A stretch of 64,000 nt of DNA from Siphonodentalium dalli (Eukaryota; Mollusca; Scaphopoda; Gadilida; Siphonodentaliidae): contig CP136068.1 in the NCBI GenBank assembly GCA_032622095.1, forward strand, positions 113,223,546-113,287,545, given 5' to 3'. Under the pieces are notes generated by a model. That model did not search any database and was not told where the DNA came from. It saw only the letters and a program-made list of their open reading frames with translations. Each line of letters begins with the position of its first letter. The stretch's first letter is position 1. Below are positions 12,905 through 23,722 of the stretch, one piece after another. Both the position numbers and the translations under genes were made by a program.

Positions 12905-13045
12905 GAGTGATACTTGTTTTAGGGGGTAACAGGAAGACAGTCCGATAGGGCTAGACTAACCCCCAACAATATACAACATTATCTTATTATGTGTTACTGC
13001 CATTGTATTATTCATGTGTGTATTGTAAATAAATTATCCTATCCA
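12905..13045 (+). mobile_element. Retroposon 3'-tail relic (family Q)
   Basis: Shares GGAAGACAG, AGGGCTA and a terminal AATAAATTATCCTATCC with 29660-29815. A stem (GGGGGTAAC..ACCCCC) followed by AATAAA and a TATCC-type tail resembles CR1/L2-like LINE 3' ends (inference). Confidence 0.5.
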
Positions 13046-13084
13046 TCTGGAACTTAAATTTATGGTTATGTATCCCATAGCAGA

Positions 13085-13263
13085 TGACGCCATGCAAAAT
13101 GAGTTACCCATGGGTTAGTTTGATGACGCTAGCCCCCCCCCCCCCCCCGGTGTGGGGTAACGTCACTAAATTCACCCTCATTCTACAAATGACCAGCACC
13201 ATATTTTGAGGCCTGACTGTTCATGTAGTCGTGACTTTGCGACATACATCCGCTGATTTTATT
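13085..13263. repeat. Family E relic with C17 tract
   Basis: GTTTGATGACGCTAGC, a run of 17 C, then GTAACGTCACTAAATTCACC and CTACAAATGACC. The same block recurs at 13802-13945 on the other side of the P element. Confidence 0.7.
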
Positions 13264-13801
13264 TTAAAGATACGGGCGTCGTTGGCGGTGGGTATGCTGT
13301 TAAAATATTCACATCCGTCAAAAACCGCCATAAACAGATAGAATAGTAAGATATATACAGACAGGATTTGTTCTTATACCAATCAGAAATATGACATAGA
13401 CAGTGTGTTATTGTCAATTATTTTTCCTTTGTTATGTAACAAAAAACAAACAAACAAAACGTTACGTTACCTGGCTTTTGTATAGATCCGGATATGGTAA
13501 ACATAAAGAGCGTTATTTGTTACTGTTTTCCTGATATGGAAATAATAAAAAGCGTGTATATCATCTGTGTGTGATTAACCAATAGAATTGTGCTGTGTTA
13601 TGTAAACAGAAGCACAACTCCTGTAACACGAGCGGGTTCTTTTTTACGTACACCATCGTACGTCTTGACGACAATATACTATTTACGCGCTGATTATGTT
13701 TGGCATATGAACAAAATTATATATATTTTAATATTCCTTCTGTTGATGGCGATTTGAACAAATATGAATATTTCTGCAACGATCGCCGCCCGTGCCTTTA
13801 A
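13264..13801 (+). mobile_element. Family P MITE between two E-like blocks
   Basis: 538 bp with TTAA at both edges, AGATACGGGCG start and CGCCCGTGCCT end. It is flanked by direct repeats of about 140 bp derived from family E, so the locus is a composite. Confidence 0.88.
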
Positions 13802-13945
13802 TTTGATGACGCTAGCTCCGCCCCCCCCCTGTGTGGGGTAACGTCACTAAATTCACCCTCATTCTGCAAGTGACCAGCACCATATTTTGAGGCCAGACTG
13901 TTCATCTAGTCGTGATTTTACGACATCTATCCGCTGATTGTATTT
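13802..13945. repeat. Second family E-like block
   Basis: Direct repeat of 13110-13260, with TTGATGACGCTAGC, a shorter C tract, ACGTCACTAAATTCACC and CATATTTTGAGGCC. Confidence 0.7.
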
Positions 13946-14086
13946 TAAATTACGACAAGGGACCCATAAGGACACTATAGCCCGGTTAGGCAAACCAAAT
14001 GGATCATTTAGCTAACCTAGTTTATATTTTATTATTCCAAAATGTCATATACGTACCCAATTAATTTCAAAACTGGTAAAAACCTT

Positions 14087-14290
14087 TTGCCAATGCATTA
14101 TCTTACAAATGCGAGTCTCCCATATGGAGCCTATAATATAATATAGTGGCCTAACAATATTGACCTTGACCTTGTAAGCCAGTGCATTATCTTATATATG
14201 CGAGGCACCCTATGTGAGGCTCTCATATATAACAACATGTGCATGTGAAGGATCTTTAATGCTACACCATCGCAGGCTAACGGTCATGGT
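14087..14290. mobile_element. Family D relic
   Basis: Degenerate hairpin arms GCCAATGCATTATCTTA and GCCAGTGCATTATCTTATAT with the D-specific words TTGACCTTGACCTTGTAA and TCTTTAATGCTACACCA. Confidence 0.5.
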
Positions 14291-14294
14291 TCCT

Positions 14295-14694
14295 TTAACC
14301 CTTTACCCAACAGAACGGCCCTGTGCCAATGCATTCTCTTATATATGCGAGTCGACCATAGGTCGCCTCGCATATATAAGAGAATGCATTGGCTTAACAC
14401 ATTAAAAATTATAAAATTGTTAAAGAATGTAAGAAAAAATGGTAAAAAGTGTTAAAAAAAGATTTTTTTTAGGCCAATGCATTCTCTTATATATGCGAGG
14501 CGACCTATGGTCGACTCGCATATATAAGAGAATGCATTGGCACAGGGTATAACTATAACCATCACAATGTGGTCAATGAGCCGGTTCCAATGATATCCAT
14601 ATTTGTATGGTTTTATTGAGACAGACCGAAGATATTTTAGGCTGTTGAAGCTTTATTTGGCCGGTTTTGGCCGGTTTGTTGGGTAAAGGGTTAA
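14295..14694 (+). mobile_element. Family A MITE, full length (reference copy)
   Basis: 400 bp with TTAA at 14295-14298 and 14691-14694. Termini are CCCTTTACCCAACA and its complement. It contains two 69-bp hairpins (14325-14393, 14473-14541) that are inverted copies of each other. Each has arms GCCAATGCATTCTCTTATAT and a GTCGACC/GGTCGCC loop, separated by a T/A spacer. No ORF. TTAA and CCC termini fit a non-autonomous piggyBac relative (inference). Confidence 0.92.
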
Positions 14695-15089
14695 CCTCCA
14701 AACTACATTGCAAGGTCGATAACTTCAATCAATACCAATATAAAAAAAACTCCTTGAGAGATTGAAACCAACGAAATTTAGTTATAACCGGAATAGACAA
14801 ACAATGAATGCTCTAAAGTGTTCCATGATGTCAAACAAAGGTCGTAACCCGATTTCTAAAATTAATATGCAGTTCGGATAAAAAGATAATTTCAGCATTC
14901 ACATCGCCGTGGGACTGTGTGAGAGTTGTTTGATAGTGATAGACACTATTTCCATACACTTTTTCTTCATGAGTTGACGCTATGTCCTTTGGACACTTAC
15001 TTCAAAACGATACCTCCTGCTTTTCAAAAGGAAATAATTTTTCTCCAAGAAAGGCAATATGTTGCAACCAATAAACCCGTGAGTTGAAT
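14695..15089. other. No gene recognised
   Basis: AT-rich intron sequence without a visible repeat. Confidence 0.5.
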
Positions 15090-15254
15090 ATATAAGGATT
15101 AACTGTCATGTGGACTGTTTTTATGGAGGTGTAACCGTGAGGTAAGTGGACATAACTTGTGTAAAAACCGAAGGGTTTTACATACAAGTTATGACCACTT
15201 ACCTCACGGTTACATCTCCATAAAAATAGTCCACTTGACAGTTAATCCTTATAT
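15090..15254. mobile_element. Fold-back element
   Basis: Inverted repeat with arms of about 78 bp (ATATAAGGATTAACTGTCA outer, ACATAACTTGT inner) and a loop near AACCGAAGGG. Arms differ at about six positions. Confidence 0.85.
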
Positions 15255-15662
15255 TTATATACATTTAGCGAAAAAGCCACTTTTGTAAATGTATTTAAAT
15301 CGAAAAGTGTATCGTGACAAAAACAGCCCAAAATACCCAATAGCACCCTTGGCAAAAGTTAATAGGAACAATTTCTCTTCATATTGAAACCCGATGATGT
15401 ATTAAGTCAATCCTGCGCGAGTCCAAATGCGCCCAAAACATTACGCGTTCGTCTATCCAAACCCAATGACGTATCGATGGTGTTATGAGCTTGGTGTTAT
15501 AAGGCGTTGCGCATTCACCGAGAAATAACTGCAACTAGCTACGTGGGCGCCGACCAATCAGAATGCTGGATTTAGTGATGACAACACTTAGTATGTAAAT
15601 ATATCACAATACTAGCTTTCAGTCGTTGTGAGTTTCATACATATTTTTAACTGCAGTTTGAT

Positions 15663-16157
15663 TTAAAGGCCCACTCAATTTTCGATCCCCCGATCACATT
15701 ATATTAAATATATGCTATAGTAATACCTTTTGAAAGAGGAAGCTCCAAAACATAGTATGTTCAACTTATTCGATGTGAATTTATCGACATTGCAACTATT
15801 AAACTGTGAACAACTGAACATGTTGTTTTTCTTGAGAAACCAACGTGTGTGCTGTACTCAAGTTTTTGCACAAAGTATATTATTTTAAATGGAAGGGGAT
15901 AACTCTATATATTTGTCATTGAAAATAAACACAAGTTTGAATTATGTTGTATTCTGGGAGCCATAACGGGAGAAACGATTTTATGATTTCAGCTATTTTC
16001 TATTACTCTATGGGCATCTTCTGAGACACAGACATTCTAAATGGTGATGAATTATAGTATTTTAATCATATTTTATGGCATAAATTGTTATTAAAACCGT
16101 GTATCAAGGCACTATAAAAAAAATAATGGGTGACTCGAAAATTAAGTGGGCCTTTAA
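15663..16157. mobile_element. Element N, TTAA-flanked MITE
   Basis: 495 bp between TTAA sites. Ends are AGGCCCACTCAATTTTCGA and TCGAAAATTAAGTGGGCCT. The interior is AT-rich, non-coding and single copy in the window. Confidence 0.82.
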
Positions 16158-16230
16158 CCCGCTGACGGGTGGACGACATTAATGTCGTTTACGTCAGTTC
16201 TAGGATAATAACATGTTACTGCGTAAATAA

Positions 16231-16817
16231 CTTTAAAAAATCGTCTCATAAATAGGCTAAATTTTTTTTTTTTCTTCTAATAATTTTTATTGAAACAGTC
16301 AGATGATTTAACATACAAAATGAATGGTTGTACATGTTAGATACAAAATATAGATAGATAATATTCATCTGATACATACATTCAGGCATACACTCCTTCA
16401 CTTGCTCACGCTTGCACTATTTCTTACATCAACGGGCATTCAGTTGCTCTAAACAGGCGATCGGGCAATGAGTTGGAGTTTTAAGTCACGTTAAAACATG
16501 TTATTTTCATTTTTTGTTTCGGTTTAGCACGACATTCAACTGAAGGGTGACTATAATTACTATAATTGAAGAGAGTAAGAGGTAGAACGGAAACACAATT
16601 CTTAAAGGAAAATGCGCGAGTCTGATGAGTATATATCAAGAAATCTATGCTTTATTTTTATTTATAGCGCTTTCTATCAGAAACCATTTTTTCTCAAATT
16701 CTGCAATGTTCATATTACAACGAGCATTAAATTTGTCACATCTATACCTGTATTTGAGGGCTGTTATAAAAGCATTGACGGATAGCTTTAAAAATCGTCT
16801 CATAAATAGGCTAAATT
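16231..16817 (-). mobile_element. 5'-truncated retroinsertion with 32-nt target duplication
   Basis: A direct repeat (CTTTAAAAxATCGTCTC then ATAAATAGGCTAAATT) at 16231-16263 and 16786-16817 brackets about 520 bp. Read on the minus strand, the insert ends with AATAAA and a poly-A run (the T run at 16264). Near its 5' end it keeps a short open frame containing RCNMNIAEFEKKWFLIES, resembling a LINE C-terminus. A long target duplication, poly(A) signal and tail are hallmarks of target-primed reverse transcription. It could also be a processed retrocopy of a host transcript. Confidence 0.65.
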
Positions 16818-16941
16818 ATATCTGTTCATAGATATCATGCGGATGGGTAATATTTTTATTATTTAGATTAATGTGTGCTTTTAATAAAGGTGTTTGTATG
16901 ATTTATTTCTTACGATATATATAGGCCAATACTATAAGGCC

Positions 16942-17343
16942 GTGGCTAAAGAGCGGTATAGTGTATACCGCTCTTTAGTACCAAACTAACACGCCTGACA
17001 CGCTAAAGAACGGTATCCCGCTCGTTAGCGTTTGGTGCTAAAGAATGGTATACCGCTCTTCATTGTTGGCACTAAAGAACGGTATACTGCTATTTAGTGA
17101 CAAACGCCAAATAACGGTGTACCTGTCATACACTTGAGAGTGGTGTACACCGGTATATACCGCTATTTAGCTATACATGGTCCTGGCGCTATAAAGAACG
17201 GTCTTACATTATCATCCGTACTGCTCGATCTTTAGAGTCCGGCTATAAAGAGCGGTATACCGCTCTTTAGCCCCCATCGCTAAAGAGTGGTATACCGTTC
17301 TTTAGCACTCAGTGCTAAATAGCGGTATACCGCTGTTTAGCCA
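16942..17343. repeat. Cluster of variant palindromes CTAAAGAGCGGTATACCGC
   Basis: At least eight imperfect copies of the palindrome GCTAAAGAGCGGTATA / TATACCGCTCTTTAGC lie within 400 bp, centred near 16961, 17017, 17054, 17083, 17150, 17248, 17292 and 17327. The outermost copies form matching ends (GTGGCTAAA and TTTAGCCAC), so the cluster as a whole is also an inverted repeat. No ORF. Confidence 0.85.
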
Positions 17344-18730
17344 CTCCGATGTTATAATGTTTCTCAGTTTATTTGCAAAATATATTCACCCATGGATATG
17401 ACGTCATAAATGACGTACTCACCCACCAAAGTGTTAATTTGGTATATTAGAACTATTGGTACATGTGTGTTCAGAACATGTCACCTATATATATCTGAGG
17501 TATGAATTATCTGCCTTTGAAATCCAACAGTACCTACAAGCTACAAAACAGAGTTAAGTCCCCTCGCGTTGATATGTCTGACCGCTGCCAGCACGTGTAT
17601 TTTCTTGATTAAATCTAACATTTTCTATTGAAGTGTTTTGTCACTTACATTTCATTCTGACTTGATCTATCTATACAATTTTCAAATGAATATTGAATCA
17701 GTTTCTCAGAATAATGCATTATGAACTGTAACCTACACAATTTTCACATAAATAAATGTGCGATTTCTTCACATTATGTGTAGGTGCTGGCAGCGGTAAG
17801 TTTTTGCGTAGGGGACTGAACACTACATGGAGCTCGCAGTACATATAGTTCAGAAAATATATCTAGTTTACTTTACATACACATCGATGGATTCAAGGCT
17901 TTAAAATTAACTGATGTGAGGAACTTAAAGGTACTCAACCCTTACCACACGGTACCCATGTCATCAAGTTACAACAACACATTTCTTCAAAATATGCTGT
18001 AGTTATCAGAATCGACCAATTACAACAACATAATGCTAACCACTGTCAACTATGGTATATAATTTCCCAAAACGTGTTATTTATCAACATGCTGTTCAAC
18101 GAAATATGGACGTATTATGACTTGAGTAAAACGAAAGTTGGCCGTATTACCACTTGATGTTAGAGTTATCCATCCTCCTCCGCAGTTTTGTCCGAGACCG
18201 TTTGACGATTTTTTCAGGGCCACAATTCGAGAAATAACAAATTTCAAAAATCGATATCTGATCACTCTGAGCTTTGAAGGGTGGGTTCATCGACTCGAAT
18301 CAAATATTGTTTACCCACGAAGCCAAAGAAATGGTTATTTTGGAGCATTAATTTGGGTTATGCATCTTTAAATATATGTGATGTTGGAATAATTGCGCAC
18401 CTCAGCGCCATCTCAACCCTTTATATGTAAAGTTATTGAAGAGTAGTTCCCGTAGGAATTGGTCAGATAATAAGTTCAAAACGTTTGTTGATCTTATCAT
18501 CAACACCTTTCCCTCAAACGATTATGAGTTATTCTTCACTTATATCTTTATCATACTGTAATCTGCTCATTTATTATCACCCCCCTCCAATCCAGATGAT
18601 ACATATACCATTCCAATGTAGGCTTTTACAACTGAGTGGGGGAAATCCGTTTATTATAGAAAAGGTTAAATTAAAATAATACATGGTTTCAACGAGTCAT
18701 ATGGATCTTAATGGGTTATGAAAGAAGATG
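17344..18730. other. No gene recognised; contains an inverted-repeat pair
   Basis: AT-rich. ACCGCTGCCAGCAC at 17579 and its complement at 17786, with AGTCCCCT and AGGGGACT outside them, form a diverged inverted-repeat element of about 270 bp (17553-17823). Nothing else was recognised. Confidence 0.5.
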
Positions 18731-18908
18731 TACAGTAATGCCCAAAGTAATTGACCCCTTAACCACAGCAGAATTATGGGTCATTTTTAACTTTTAGCCC
18801 GGAGAGCTTTCCGATGAATGGCAACAAGCCATATTTCCGACTAAATCCTAAAAAGTTACCCATAATTCTGCTGTGGTTAAGTGGTCAATTACTTTGGGCA
18901 TTACTCTA
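18731..18908. mobile_element. Mariner-like MITE T1
   Basis: 178 bp bounded by TA. Ends are CAGTAATGCCCAAAGTAATT and its near complement, followed by TTAACCACAGCAGAATTATG. The core AGAGCTTTCCGATGAATGG is shared with 26559-26724. TA flanks and CAGT-type ends suggest Tc1/mariner (inference). Confidence 0.8.
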
Positions 18909-19167
18909 GTGCGAGTGGCATGTTTGCCAATGATCGAATGCTGTCGCTAGGGATGTTGAGGAGAAAGTGTGTGTTCAGTTTTCGCGAGAGAATGAAAGAC
19001 ACGAACAATTCAATCATTTATATGTTTTTCAATTCAGATTTAATATACTTTTCCAAAATATTTCATTGTTGGATCGAATTATTGTATATTATGTGATTGA
19101 TTAATGATTACTGATATACATGTACAAAATACTCATATATGGACCAACAGACTCTGAAATAAAGATA

Positions 19168-19196
19168 TAATAATAATAATAATAATAATAATAACA
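19168..19196. repeat. (TAA)n microsatellite
   Basis: About nine TAA units, directly abutting the left arm of element O. Confidence 0.9.
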
Positions 19197-19417
19197 TACC
19201 CTTGAAACATCTCCAAAGCTTTCGGCCCAACAAGGCCTTCGTCAGTGGAATTTAATTCACCATATAAGTTACATTCTTGTTGCTGCTTCAACACAAGCGA
19301 CATTGACGTTGATTCAACAAACGTTTACCTGCCAAAATCCCGATTATCGTTACAGTTTGTTTACCTTGCCATTAAATCCAAAACCTTTCAAATTAGGCAC
19401 TCTTACATGTGCTTGGT

Positions 19418-20263
19418 TTAACCCTTTACCCAACAGAACGGCCCTGTGCCAATGCATTCTCTTATATATGCGAGTCGACCATAGGTCGCCTCGCATATAT
19501 ATGAATGCATTGGCTTAAAACATATTAAAAATTATAAAATTGTCAAAGAATGTACAAAAATATTATAAAAAATGTTAAACAATGTAAGAAACAATTATAA
19601 AATTGTTAAAGAATGTAAGAAAAAATGGTAAGAAATGTTAAAAAAGATTTTTTTAGGCCAATGCATTCTCTTATATCCATAGTCGCCTCGCATATATAAG
19701 AGAATGCATTGGCACAGGGCATAACTGTAACCATCACAATGTGGTCAATGATATCCATATTTGTATTACACGCTTGTTCCTAGAAGCACAGTGTTATTGC
19801 CGTTCCATATTCACAAATCCGTATGCAACGTACGTTCCATACGCATCTCGTTGACGTAAAATGACGTACACGACGTTCGCCTCAACCACGAAACTGGAAC
19901 TATTTAAATAAAATAATCATCACACATGACAAACACGCCCTGTATGAGCCTAAATAAACCTTCTAATCCTGTATTTTTAATGCACGGATTCTAGGACGCG
20001 AAGCGTGTAATAAACACAGAACGACACGATGTGTAAATGGGTTTGTCGATACGGCACTCGTGCTGTCGCGGAAGGATAGAAATCGAGGCGCAAGCGTCTC
20101 TCGTTCTATCCTGACGCGACAGCACTCGTGCCGTATTGACAAATCCATTTACACATCGTGTTGTTCTGTGTATGTATGGTGTTATTGAGACAAACCGAAG
20201 ATATTTTAGGCTGTTGAAGCTTTATTTGGGCGTTTTTGGCCGCTTTGTTGGGTAACGGGTTAA
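19418..20263 (+). mobile_element. Family A MITE nested in element O and itself interrupted
   Basis: TTAA at 19418-19421 and 20260-20263 with the CCCTTTACCCAACA terminus on the left and a one-base variant on the right. The normal 400-bp body is split at about 19767 by roughly 405 bp of foreign sequence and resumes near 20173. The second hairpin has lost part of one arm. Confidence 0.85.
19767..20173. mobile_element. Fold-back insertion inside the nested MITE
   Basis: This segment interrupts family A. It contains a large inverted repeat (about 20013-20170): ACAGAACGACACGATGTGTA, CGGCACTCGTGCTGTCGCG and TCTATCC, with complements around the loop GAGGCGCAAGCGTCTC. It is the innermost of three nested layers. 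Confidence 0.75.
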
Positions 20264-20553
20264 TAATAAATTCAATTGCAAGCTAAACAAACTGTAAGGA
20301 CAATCGGGATTTTGGCGGAGAAAAGTGGTTATCTAGAATTTCGCTTGACGTCAACATGTAAATGTTGGTTGAATCAACGTCATACATTTTAAATGTGTTG
20401 AAGCAGCAGCAGGAATGTAACTGTTATGAATTAAATTCCACCGACGAGGGCCGTGGGCCGAAATTTTTGGATACGTTTCAAGAGCTCGTTATCATTTATA
20501 TACTAACCTACAGTCCATTAATCAGGACTACCATATTACTTAGCATAACATAC

Positions 20554-20799
20554 CCTTTATCGCATTTCTTTCCACATCCTTTGGCGCATCTTGCTTTTTT
20601 AAAAATATTACATCCCTTCATATTTCGACTCTTCATCTTGAATGGTCGAACGCACGTCACCCCTAAATCCTGATAGCCATTGGGACATTTCTCCACACAC
20701 GCCACTCCAGTATCCTTATATCCGCTACCGCAAGTCTTGACACATAGGCCAGCAACGATTTCGCGATTGTCCCCACAATACCTTGGCAGATTTGTATCC
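20554..20799 (-). CDS. Internal exon of the cysteine-rich protein
   Basis: 246 bp, flanked by acceptor TTCTTTTTAACAG (AG at 20801-20800) and donor GTATGT (from 20553). It starts with the last base of a codon and ends with two bases, joining in frame to exons 24665-24851 and 8828-9662. It encodes two GYxDxGVxC modules (CGSGYKDTGVACVEKC and CPNGYQDLGVTC), a basic linker, then a cluster CAKGCGKKC. Such spaced cysteines usually form disulphide-bonded extracellular modules. No catalytic residues were recognised. The exon lies only 71 bp from element O, so the intron boundary has been tightly approached by insertions. Confidence 0.85.
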
Positions 20800-21119
20800 C
20801 TGTTAAAAAGAACAAAGAAAACCATGAATACCGATGTGCAGGTTGAGATAACTCTATTATTGAATGATGGAGACAGTCACATGATCCGTATGATGTCCTT
20901 CGTGTCCTGCGAATTATGTTGACTCACATGTTTCCACCATATAAGTTGGGCCGGTCGTGTATAACCTTAACCCTCGTGGGTGAATCGTTTGACTGACGTT
21001 TTGTTAAAAGAAACGCCCATCTCCTCGTGCTCACCCCCATTTAGTGACCAATTTGAAAAATATGTTTTGACAGGAACATTGACCAAGCATAAAGCGACGG
21101 CACGATTGGCTGCGGACAA

Positions 21120-21608
21120 TTTTTTTTTTTTTTTATAATTTTATTATATTTTCTTCTTAAATTCTTTAACAATTTTTATCACTTTTTATAATTGTTTTTT
21201 ACATTTTATAACAACCTTTATCATTTTTTCTCATATATTTGTTATCATTATTTTTTATCATTTTTGCTTACATACTTTAACAATTTGTATCATTTTCATA
21301 ATTTGTTCTTTGTTCTTTAACAATTTGATTATTTTTTATCATTTTTTCTTACATCTTTTAAAAAAAAATTATCATTTTTTTCTTTTATTCTTCAACAAAT
21401 CTATCATTTTTTTTATCATTTTTTTCTTACATTCTTTAACAATTGTTTATCATTCTTTAACAATTATAAGAAAATAATATAATTTTTGTTAGGCCAATGC
21501 ATTATCTTATATATGCGAGGCGACCTACGGTCGACTCGAATATATAAGAGAATGAATTGGCACAGGGTTTTCGAAAAATTCAGGAAACTCCCGTCATGAA
21601 AGGGTTAA
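21120..21608. mobile_element. Family D-like element with long T-rich tract
   Basis: Some 350 bp of TTTTTATCATTTTTTCTTACATT-like degenerate repeats end in the GCCAATGCATTATCTTATAT hairpin at 21492-21561, then CACAGGGTTTTCG and CCCGTCATGAAAGGGTTAA. The right end matches D copies at 25744; the left end is unclear. Confidence 0.6.
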
Positions 21609-21705
21609 ATAAGGGTCACCCAAGCGATTGGAGATTTTGTCATATCAACGAATGCAAACTAAACGGAAGCATCCATTAACAATAAATTATTCGCATGGTT
21701 GATGC

Positions 21706-22455
21706 ATGGCTGCGGACACACGTACAACAGTAGCGATCCCATTGTAGGTGTGACAATTTATTATAGTAGAGTTGGTGACAATTGGTCGTCATAATTTTGT
21801 GCCATACATGTACCTAGCCATGTTGCCCGCCATAAAAAAAATTTGAAATGGCTGACAAATTGCCATACCTAGCCATGAGTTTCCGCACAATGAGTCGACT
21901 GGACCAATTAACTCATTGCGTTTCACCAAGGTTAATCTCTATTCATTGCGTGTCGCTACATTGTATTCTCTACGATATATTTGTATATAATTGCACGATC
22001 GATCTCCAGAATTGTGTTTGACTGTGGCAATCCCTCATTCACTCGAATATCATGCACGTAGTACGTTTTATTGATATGATCTCAATGCATGTGTATCTAC
22101 TTATATTAATTTCATGCGTATTAAAACAATTTCCCAATTGCCGTTTTTTTTTTGCGACGTTTAGTTCTACGCATAATTCCGCTAACAGTATCATGTGGTC
22201 CGATGAAGCTGTATCGGAACTGTTGAAGGAAATTAAATATGGAATAAATGAAGCGATGTATAGAAGGTCCAAAACAATAAAAAGGGCTGATTATAACGAA
22301 CTTTGGAAGACGTATTGTGCGATTATGCAACGCGCGACATGCCTAGATTTGGCATATTAATTACGACGACCAAAAATTATTGTCACCAAATTCCACCATT
22401 ATAATTTGTCACACCTACTATGCCACCGATACTGTGGTACGTGTGTCCGCAGCCA
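21706..22455. mobile_element. Element H with long terminal inverted repeats and a small ORF
   Basis: 750 bp. Ends ATGGCTGCGGACACACGTAC and its complement continue as inverted repeats of about 90 bp, including GTAGGTGTGACAA and TGGTCGTC. No clear target duplication. The interior carries the short frame described next. Confidence 0.75.
22193..22360 (+). pseudogene. Short Myb/SANT-like remnant inside element H
   Basis: An open frame from an ATG near 22193 begins MWSDEAVSELLKEIKYG and continues KRADYNELWKTYC, 55 residues in all. The spaced tryptophans and charged helices resemble a Myb/SANT or MADF-type DNA-binding helix set, as carried by several DNA transposons. It is far too short for a complete domain protein and may be chance or a relic. 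The frame lies well inside the terminal repeats. Confidence 0.3.
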
Positions 22456-22707
22456 TTAAGATACATCTACTAAATCGCGAGCTCTCTGAACATCCGAGCA
22501 TAACATAATATAATCGCGGCCATGAAATGGCTGACAAATTGGCCACAACTCCAAGCAATGCGACGACGAAAGCAACATATTGGATATCCAACTAGAAGTG
22601 AAAATACGTATAGGTAATACAAAATGTTTGTTTTATAAGACCGACTTAATCTCTACCGTGTATGTATATTTCGTTGTTCGTTGGCATTCAGCAGATGTCG
22701 ACAACTC

Positions 22708-23205
22708 TTAATGATACGGGCGGCGTTGGCGGTGGGTATGCTGTTAAAATATTCACCTTCGTCAAAAACCGCCATAAACCGATAGAATAGTAAAATATAG
22801 ACAGACCTTGTTCTTATACCAATCAGAAATATGGCATAAACAGTATGTTATTGTCAATTATTTTTACTTTGTTATGTAAACAAATTCAAAAAACGTTACC
22901 TGGCTTTTGTTTAGATCCGGATATGGTAAACATAAAGAGCGCTATTTGTTACTGTTTTCCTTATATGGAAATAATAAAGAGCGTTTATATCATTTGTGTG
23001 TGATTAACCAATAGAATTGCGCTGCGTGTGTTATGTGAACAGAAGAACAACTTCTGTAACACGAGCAGGCTCTTGTTTACGTAAACCATCATACGTCTTG
23101 CCGACAATATACTATTTACGCGCTGATTATGTTTGGCATATGAACAAAACTATATATATTGTAATATTCCTTCTGTTGATGCCGATTTGACGCCCGTGCC
23201 TTTAA
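22708..23205 (+). mobile_element. Family P MITE at a site whose empty paralogue is in the window
   Basis: 498 bp, TTAA at 22708-22711 and 23202-23205. The flanks CAACTCTTAA and GTATCGACGATAA match the uninterrupted stretch ATAACTCTTAA..TATCGACGATAA near 24080-24105, which has a single TTAA. The internal end is slightly deleted before GACGCCCGTGCC. Confidence 0.9.
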
Positions 23206-23538
23206 GTATCGACGATAAATTATTTTTGTCCACCGATCACTACCTCTATTTTCCCAAATAAACGTGATGTTTATTAAGTCAATATTATATATGTAGCTTT
23301 ATTAGGTCAACGTAGATTTTTGCATATGCAAATTGAACAAGTAATTAGGGACGTCAGCATACCTCAATGACGTCATTGTGATTTTGGGACGTTTTTATCG
23401 TCCATAATTCATCGCAATTGATACAAAATCCGTAAACGGATATGTGTTTTCACTCTAAAACATTTATAAACCATTAGCACAAGGCCAACTTGGAATAACT
23501 ATAAAAAAACAACGAACTATTTCTTTCTAAGCTGCACT

Positions 23539-23603
23539 CCGGTTTTTTCACGTCATGAATGCTAATAAATCCGTTTTTTTCACGTCATGAATGCTAATAA
23601 ATC
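23539..23603. repeat. 33-bp tandem duplication
   Basis: CCGTTTTTTCACGTCATGAA followed by TGCTAATAAATC occurs twice head to tail. Confidence 0.85.
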
Positions 23604-23722
23604 GGAGGGATTTTGCATTTATTGGACTCGGCAGAGCCTCGCACAATAGCTGCTCAAATCCCACTCACGGACATAAACAGTTAAAGCGACAACACTATAG
23701 CTATATAATTATGCTGTACATA

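Larger units (their letters stand above)
19201..20482. mobile_element. Element O: inverted arms interrupted by a nested family A MITE
   Basis: Left arm 19201-19417 and right arm 20264-20482 are inverted copies: CTTGAAACATCTCC, TTTCGGCCC, GTGGAATTTAATTC, TTGACGTTGATTCAAC, AAAATCCCGATT, ACAGTTTGTTTA. The family A MITE sits near the centre. Both arms carry, reading outward, a CTGACGA..GGCC..GGCCGAAA word like the hammerhead ribozyme core. Inverted arms, that motif and an adjoining TAA tract recall Penelope-like elements, but no reverse transcriptase is present. Confidence 0.75.
9663..20553 (-). other. Inferred 10.9-kb intron packed with mobile elements
   Basis: The donor GTATGT (20553-20552 onwards) and acceptor TTCAG (9663) join two exons in matching phase. 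The interval carries elements E, C, P (three), R, A (two), N, fold-backs, a retroinsertion, the palindrome cluster and element O, all listed separately. No other exon was recognised inside it. Confidence 0.7.

Noticed and set aside
16942-17343. CRISPR-like array
   Set aside because: Repeats are degenerate palindromes with spacers of irregular length, in eukaryotic DNA, without cas genes.
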